A stretch of 6,139 bases of DNA from Bacteroidales bacterium. Its GTDB lineage: Bacteria > Bacteroidota > Bacteroidia > Bacteroidales > ML635J-15. The notes under the pieces are model-generated. The model searched no databases. It worked only from the letters and a program-made list of their open reading frames with translations, and was not told the DNA's origin. The position numbers and the translations under genes were made by a program. The DNA is taken from NCBI GenBank assembly GCA_017997855.1, contig JAGOEF010000100.1:1-6139 (forward strand), written 5' to 3'. Numbering within the stretch: position 1 is the first letter of the stretch; every line of letters starts with the position of its first letter. Shown here piece by piece: positions 1 through 4,003 of this stretch.

Positions 1-1
1 C

Positions 2-313
2 GAACTGTATCATTTGATGGGAACCATTTATGGACGCTACCTCAATCGGCTCGATCTCTCAATTGAGTATCTGAACAAATCGGCTGCGCTGAATAATCAA
101 AACCCGAGTCTTTTTATGGATATGGGAGTTGCGTATGGTATGAGTGGCGATTTGCAGACAGCACTGAAAAATTTTCTGAAAGCGGTTGAATTATCCCCCG
201 GAGACCCGATGGCCTGGATGAATGCAGGTATTACCTATCAGCATCTGGGCGATAAAGCCAGGGCTGCCGAATACATAAACAAAGCAAACGCACTTAAAGC
301 AAATTCAAAGTAA
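2..313 (+). CDS. TPR-repeat protein, C-terminal fragment (5' end outside window)
   Basis: The frame is open from the first complete codon at position 2, so this is the C-terminal 103 residues of a longer protein; the TTG and ATG at 14 and 17 are not needed as starts. The visible part divides into three consecutive 34-residue units (residues 2-35, 36-69 and 70-103). Each has the TPR pattern of a small residue and Tyr in helix A, an Ala in helix B and Pro at the repeat end (NNQNP, SPGDP). TPR arrays are protein-interaction scaffolds, and the function of the missing N-terminal part cannot be seen. The stop overlaps the start of the downstream glycosyltransferase by one base (TAATG), so the two are probably translationally coupled. 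In Bacteroidota, TPR tails occur on multi-pass glycosyltransferases and on free scaffold proteins; either is possible. Sure of the TPRs, not of the identity. Confidence 0.85.
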   Translation, partial: ELYHLMGTIYGRYLNRLDLSIEYLNKSAALNNQNPSLFMDMGVAYGMSGDLQTALKNFLKAVELSPGDPMAWMNAGITYQHLGDKARAAEYINKANALKANSK

Positions 314-1059
314 TGATAAACAATAAAAAACTCATCATTGTATTGCCTGCTTATAATGCAAGCCAGACGCTGGAGAAAACCTGGTCCGAAATACCTTTCG
401 ATATTGTTGATGAGGTTATTCTTGTGGATGATTCCAGCCGCGATAACACGGTAGAAGTTGCCAAAAGCCTGGGGATACATCACATTATTGTACATGAGCA
501 GAACAAAGGTTACGGAGGAAATCAGAAAACCTGTTATAACAAGGCGTTGGAGCTTGAAGGCGACATTGTGGTGATGCTGCATCCCGATTATCAGTATACA
601 CCCAAACTGATTCATTCTATGGCTTACCTGATTGCCAACGAGGTATATCAGGTTGTTCTGGGTTCGCGGATTCTTGGCAGGGGTGCCCTGCGTGGCGGAA
701 TGCCGTTTTACAAGTATATTGCCAACCGTTTGCTCACTTTTACGCAGAATGTACTGATGAATCAGAAACTGTCGGAGTACCACACCGGATATCGTGCCTT
801 TTCGGCTGATGTGTTGCGTAAAATTAATTATAATGTGAATTCCGATGATTTTGTATTCGATAATCAAATGCTGGCGCAGATTTGTTTTGCCGGTTACGAA
901 ATAGCCGAAATAACCTGCCCGACATTGTATTTCGAAGAAGCCAGTTCGATAAACTTCCGTCGGAGTGTAACCTATGGCATGGGCGTTCTCAGAACCTCCT
1001 TCGGGTATTTCTTTCGTAAATTAGGAATAAAAACGGCAGACTATTTAAAACCCCGATAG
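313..1059 (+). CDS. Family 2 glycosyltransferase (DPM1/DPG-synthase-like GT-A)
   Basis: This 248-residue protein is predicted to transfer a sugar from a nucleotide-sugar donor to a lipid-phosphate or glycan acceptor at the cytoplasmic face of the membrane. The N-terminus has the GT2 opening (IIVLPAYNAS, residues 8-17), then the donor-binding VDDSS at 38-42 (Asp39/Asp40) and NKGYGGNQ at 64-71. HPDYQY at 90-95 occupies the metal-binding DxD position, with His where many GT2 enzymes have Asp; as I recall, this variant is common in this subgroup. A GSR motif and a YHTGYRAF acceptor-side motif follow. I see no convincing transmembrane helix, so unlike the fused DPG synthases it should be soluble or peripheral. 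The ATG at 313 overlaps the TPR stop by one base, which fixes the start and implies coupling. The last 15 nt overlap the convergent kinase gene. Donor and acceptor are unknown. Confidence 0.9.
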   Translation: MINNKKLIIVLPAYNASQTLEKTWSEIPFDIVDEVILVDDSSRDNTVEVAKSLGIHHIIVHEQNKGYGGNQKTCYNKALELEGDIVVMLHPDYQYTPKLIHSMAYLIANEVYQVVLGSRILGRGALRGGMPFYKYIANRLLTFTQNVLMNQKLSEYHTGYRAFSADVLRKINYNVNSDDFVFDNQMLAQICFAGYEIAEITCPTLYFEEASSINFRRSVTYGMGVLRTSFGYFFRKLGIKTADYLKPR

Positions 1060-1581
1060 CGTTTCGCTCAGGTTCGAATAGGAATTTACTGCCTCAATCG
1101 CGTTTTGCAGTCTGGCATCGCCATGTCCTACTATTACAGAATAAGCGAAGCCATAGTGCTCTATCTCGTTACGGTACATTTCGAAAAGTTCCAGTCTGTT
1201 ATCCGGATTTTCGCGTAAGGGGTCAAATTCCCACTCAAGGTCGGGGTAGCAAAGCAGGTGCAAAAAGCGCGGTGTGTTGGCGATGGCACTGTCGACCCAG
1301 GCCGGTACACGCCCGTATTTCAGTTTTAACCAGATTTTGGTGATGATCAGGTCGGTGTCAAGAAAGAGGTGTTGGCCAGTTGTTGCAGCAAGCTGAGATT
1401 CTTGTTCTATTTGCAGACGGGCAATTTGCAACACATCGTGATAGGAATATTCGGCTCCGTGTTTTTCGAGATAAACACGGGCAATCTCAGGCATAAACTG
1501 GCATTGATAATGCCCGGCAAGCTTTACGCTGAGCCATGTTTTTCCGGTTGATTCCGGCCCGGTCAGAACAACGCGCTTCAT
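1045..1581 (-). CDS. nadR: NadR-like nicotinamide riboside kinase (AAA_28-type P-loop ATPase)
   Basis: This 178-residue P-loop kinase resembles the C-terminal ribosylnicotinamide kinase domain of NadR, which phosphorylates nicotinamide riboside to NMN with ATP. The N-terminal HTH and NMN adenylyltransferase domains of full-length NadR are absent, so the name applies only to the kinase function. Visible motifs are a Walker A GPESTGKT at residues 8-15, PEIARVY at 31-37, LDTD at 74-77 (Walker B/base region), and PDLEW at 113-117 followed by FDPLR, matching the nucleoside-binding and lid region of NadR. I chose the ATG at 1581 because its A is shared with the pnuC stop (TGATG), a classic coupled arrangement; an in-frame ATG at 1599 would add six residues. 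The pairing with pnuC supports trapping of imported riboside inside the cell. A different nucleoside substrate remains possible. Confidence 0.87.
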   Translation of the reverse strand: MKRVVLTGPESTGKTWLSVKLAGHYQCQFMPEIARVYLEKHGAEYSYHDVLQIARLQIEQESQLAATTGQHLFLDTDLIITKIWLKLKYGRVPAWVDSAIANTPRFLHLLCYPDLEWEFDPLRENPDNRLELFEMYRNEIEHYGFAYSVIVGHGDARLQNAIEAVNSYSNLSETLSGF

Positions 1582-2171
1582 CAGAGTTCTTTTTTCCATT
1601 TCATATATCCCACCACGGCAAGCACGAGAAATGAGCCATACAAAATGGCTGTCGGGTATAATTCCTTATGCAGGTACAGTCCGGTTGATACCACGTCGCT
1701 GACAATCCAAAACAACCAATTCTCGATATATTTTTTCGCCAGTAGCCAGGTGGCCACGCAGCTTACGGCTGTGGTGAATGAATCGCCCAGCGGTATATCG
1801 GAGTCGGTAAGCCACCGCAGTACAAAATAGAAAACCACAAAAAGGGCCAGGGTAATAATCAACAGGATCAGAAAACTGCGTTTATTCAAACGGGCAATGT
1901 CGGTGGCACCGCCTGTGCTGTTACCGGTGTTTTTATGCCGCAACCAGTAGTACCAGCCATAGATACTTACGGCCAGATAGTAAAACTGGAAGCTCATGTA
2001 GGCATAGAATTTCGCATCGAAGTACACCCAGATATACAGCAGAACCATAAGAATCACTACAGGCCAGTAGGATGCTTTTCTTCTTATTTGCAGAATGATA
2101 GAACCCAGACCCAGCAGGGCACCGGTGAGCTCAATCCCGTTCGATGCCACCCATGACACAATATCCTGCAT
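1581..2171 (-). CDS. pnuC: PnuC-family nicotinamide riboside transporter
   Basis: This 196-residue inner-membrane protein has about seven hydrophobic segments (near residues 12-30, 35-51, 55-77, 98-119, 130-146, 151-168 and 172-189), the topology and length of PnuC vitamin transporters. Family signatures include YGWYYW at 71-76 and ENWLFWIVSD at 150-159, the aromatic-rich stretches that line the substrate site. PnuC proteins are facilitators for nicotinamide riboside; relatives carry thiamine (PnuT) or riboflavin (PnuX), and in Bacteroidota PnuT is common. Here the gene directly downstream is a NadR-like kinase rather than a thiamine gene, and no TPP riboswitch is evident upstream, so nicotinamide riboside is the best substrate guess. 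The gene starts 5 nt after the protease stop and ends in a 1-nt overlap with the kinase, so it sits in the middle of a three-gene operon. Confidence 0.9.
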   Translation of the reverse strand: MQDIVSWVASNGIELTGALLGLGSIILQIRRKASYWPVVILMVLLYIWVYFDAKFYAYMSFQFYYLAVSIYGWYYWLRHKNTGNSTGGATDIARLNKRSFLILLIITLALFVVFYFVLRWLTDSDIPLGDSFTTAVSCVATWLLAKKYIENWLFWIVSDVVSTGLYLHKELYPTAILYGSFLVLAVVGYMKWKKEL

Positions 2172-2176
2172 TATTG

Positions 2177-3778
2177 CTATTTTTTCTGATTTTTAAGCAG
2201 CTGATCGTAGCGCTTATCGTCGAGCAAAACGGCACGTGCTTCGTTGTAGTTCGGGTTTATCTCATTAAAGATGCGGTAGAATTCGTTTGTTTTCCACAAT
2301 TCGCCGGCTATTAATGCTTTTATATGGATTTGCATCCTGTACTTTTGAATTTCGGTAGGGTTTGCAAAACTATCAACAACAATCTGATTTTGGCGTGCAT
2401 ATTCGTTGAGTTCTTTCAATACATTATCATCAACGGTAAAAGACGATTCGAATTTGGTTACATCTGGATAGTTCTTTTTCAGGAAATCACGGTGCGAGTC
2501 AACATATTTGTTTACAAAGCGGAACAACAAACCTTTTCGTAACAGTGCATAATGGTATTCGCCATACATTACGGTATCGAGGGGTACAAACACATCAGGC
2601 ATAATACCGCCACCTCCGTAAACGATGCGCTTATTAATCAGGGTTTCGTGTTTCAGCGAATCGGGGAAACTGATGCTGTCGGCATTCGAAAACTCGCCGT
2701 GTTTATAGCGGTTAACAATATCGGAGCTGTATTCGTCATAATCGTCGCTGTAGGGTTTTTGAATAAGGCGGCCCGAAGGCGTGTAATAGCGTGATACAGT
2801 GAGTCTGATCATGGACCCATCGGGCAACGAAAACGGCCGTTGCACCAGCCCTTTTCCAAACGTACGGCGCCCGACAATAACCCCGCGGTCCCAATCCTGA
2901 ATCGCTCCTGAGGTAATTTCGCTTGCCGATGCCGAACCTTCGTCAACAATAACCACCAGTTTACATTTGTCGAAGCGGCCTTTGGTGGTGGCGCGGTATT
3001 CCTGACGCGGGCTGTGGGCACCTTCGGTGTAAACCACCATCTGCTTGTCGCTCATAAACTCATCCACCAGCTGAATCGACTGATCGAGGTAGCCACCGGT
3101 ATTATCGCTCAGGTCGAGAATAATTTTATTTACCTTGGCTTTCTGAAAGCTGTCGAACACTTCGTTCAACTCCTCCATGGTGGTCTTCGAGAATTTATTC
3201 AGTTTAATGTAACCGATGCCTTCTTTCGAAATGTAACCGGCATCTACGCTGAACAGCGGAATTTTATCGCGGGTTATCGAGAAGTCGAGTTTCTGAGCCA
3301 CTCCCGGACGCAGCACTTCCACGCTGACAATGGTTCCTTTGTCGCCTCGCAGCATTTTTACCACTTCTTCGTTTTTTAAACCCACCCCGGCAATAATTTT
3401 CCCATCGACAGCCACAATGCGGTCGCCGGCTTCAATCCCGACTTTCTCTGAAGGCCCTCCCGAAATTATTCCTGAAACAATCAAAGTGTCATCGGTAATA
3501 CGGAACTGAATTCCAATGCCTTCGAAGCTTCCTTCGAGGGGTTCATTCATTTTGGCCACCTCGTCGGCGCTGATATACACCGAATGGGGGTCGAGGTCTT
3601 TCAGCATCTCTATAATTGCTGATTCTACCAGTTGGGCTTCGCTAACGCTGTCGACATATAATGTGTTGATGAGGGTGATTACCCTGCCGAATTTGTGCAT
3701 TTGTTCGTTAAGTACCTGTGCCTGAACCGATACAAAAACGAAGATTACAAAAACAACTACTGCGCTGAGTCTTTTCAT
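2177..3778 (-). CDS. S41 family carboxy-terminal processing protease (CtpA/Tsp-like, PDZ-containing)
   Basis: This is a 533-residue secreted or periplasmic serine protease. It starts with a signal peptide (MKRLSAVVVF onward, probable cut after the Ala of VQAQ near residue 20). I placed the start at 3778 because it gives this clean signal peptide; an ATG at 3817 would add 13 polar residues in front. A helical N-terminal region including LKDLDPHS (59-66) leads into a PDZ domain at about 80-160. The S41 core follows, with LDLSDNTGGY at 221-230 and the catalytic Ser284 (in GSASASE), Asp295 and Lys309 (in TFGKG). The spacings match Ser430, Asp441 and Lys455 of E. coli Tsp. A C-terminal helical region of about 130 residues ends the protein. 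Such proteases trim or degrade envelope proteins from the C-terminus. It is the first gene of a tight operon with pnuC and the kinase. Confidence 0.92.
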   Translation of the reverse strand: MKRLSAVVVFVIFVFVSVQAQVLNEQMHKFGRVITLINTLYVDSVSEAQLVESAIIEMLKDLDPHSVYISADEVAKMNEPLEGSFEGIGIQFRITDDTLIVSGIISGGPSEKVGIEAGDRIVAVDGKIIAGVGLKNEEVVKMLRGDKGTIVSVEVLRPGVAQKLDFSITRDKIPLFSVDAGYISKEGIGYIKLNKFSKTTMEELNEVFDSFQKAKVNKIILDLSDNTGGYLDQSIQLVDEFMSDKQMVVYTEGAHSPRQEYRATTKGRFDKCKLVVIVDEGSASASEITSGAIQDWDRGVIVGRRTFGKGLVQRPFSLPDGSMIRLTVSRYYTPSGRLIQKPYSDDYDEYSSDIVNRYKHGEFSNADSISFPDSLKHETLINKRIVYGGGGIMPDVFVPLDTVMYGEYHYALLRKGLLFRFVNKYVDSHRDFLKKNYPDVTKFESSFTVDDNVLKELNEYARQNQIVVDSFANPTEIQKYRMQIHIKALIAGELWKTNEFYRIFNEINPNYNEARAVLLDDKRYDQLLKNQKK

Positions 3779-3794
3779 GAGATTATTTTTATTA

Positions 3795-3803
3795 GCAAAT
3801 TTA
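3795..3803 (-). promoter_or_regulatory. Candidate Bacteroidota -7 element for the protease operon
   Basis: Read on the minus strand this is TAAATTTGC, an exact match to the Bacteroidota -7 consensus TAnnTTTG. It lies 16 nt before the ATG at 3778, which would leave a very short leader of roughly 10 nt. I do not find a TTG-type -33 box at the usual 19-21 nt spacing, so the call rests on one box in AT-rich DNA. Confidence 0.35.
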
Positions 3804-3883
3804 CAAAAACCATTCAACAGTTTATGGGTTTAACAAATTATTAGCAATTATCGCTCCCAACTCAGTAATTCTTCAATTTTTTG

Positions 3884-3891
3884 TACCTTTA
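3884..3891 (+). promoter_or_regulatory. Candidate Bacteroidota -7 element for the triple-fusion gene
   Basis: TACCTTTA matches the TAnnTTTG consensus except for the last base and lies 22 nt before the ATG at 3914. Initiation a few bases downstream would give a leader of about 15 nt to 3914 or about 35 nt to the ATG at 3935. No clear -33 TTG box is visible. If this is the promoter, the signal-peptide-like codons after 3914 are transcribed. Confidence 0.3.
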
Positions 3892-3913
3892 TCTGGTGGT
3901 AATAACATGGCTT

Positions 3914-4003
3914 ATGTATTTTGCTTTTAAACGAATGCGAACAGGCTGTTTCAGCGTAATCCTGATTTGTTTCGGGATGCTTATTCCCTTGCATTTGTTG
4001 TCA
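3914..4003 (+). other. Signal-peptide-like leader of the triple-fusion protein
   Basis: Residues 1-30 have the three-part form of a Sec signal: a basic start with Lys6, Arg7 and Arg9, a hydrophobic core of about 17 residues (Cys12 to Leu29), and a short end HLLSQTQ with a plausible type I cut after Ser30. There is no lipobox. Lys38 and Lys39 follow soon after, so the charge difference across the segment is small and an uncleaved membrane anchor is possible. Ordinary Memo-family proteins start at a position equivalent to residue 37 or later and lack such a segment. Confidence 0.6.

Larger units (their letters stand above)
1045..3778 (-). other. Predicted operon: S41 protease - pnuC - nadR-like kinase
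   Basis: Three genes read in the same direction with a 5-nt gap (2172-2176) and then a 1-nt stop/start overlap (base 1581). No promoter or terminator could fit between them, so one transcript starting upstream of 3778 is expected. The two downstream genes form an uptake-and-phosphorylation pair for a nicotinamide riboside-type nucleoside; the protease has no clear functional link to them. Confidence 0.8.
3779..3913. promoter_or_regulatory. Divergent intergenic region between the protease operon and the triple-fusion gene
   Basis: This 135-nt AT-rich stretch separates two divergently transcribed units and must hold both promoters. I see an 8-nt direct repeat ATTAGCAA at 3791-3798 and 3840-3847. 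No riboswitch, terminator or small gene is convincing. It is the only intergenic space of any size in the window. Confidence 0.6.

Noticed and set aside
238..867. 209-codon open frame on the minus strand opposite the glycosyltransferase
   Set aside because: It is a shadow of the GT2 gene, with no motif or plausible start signal.
1056..1075. Small hairpin AGCG-TTT-CGCT near the convergent gene ends, considered as a terminator
   Set aside because: The stem is only 4 bp with no proper U-tract directly after it on either strand.
1581..2171. PnuT (thiamine) rather than PnuC identity
   Set aside because: PnuT in Bacteroidota usually travels with thiamine genes or a TPP riboswitch; here the partner is a NadR-like kinase and no riboswitch is visible. 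It is kept as a minor alternative only.
3907..3930. Tiny out-of-frame ORF (ATG at 3907, stop at 3928-3930) overlapping the fusion start
   Set aside because: It has seven codons, no ribosome binding site and no attenuator-like structure; the TAA lies just before the ATG at 3935, so coupling is conceivable but unsupported.
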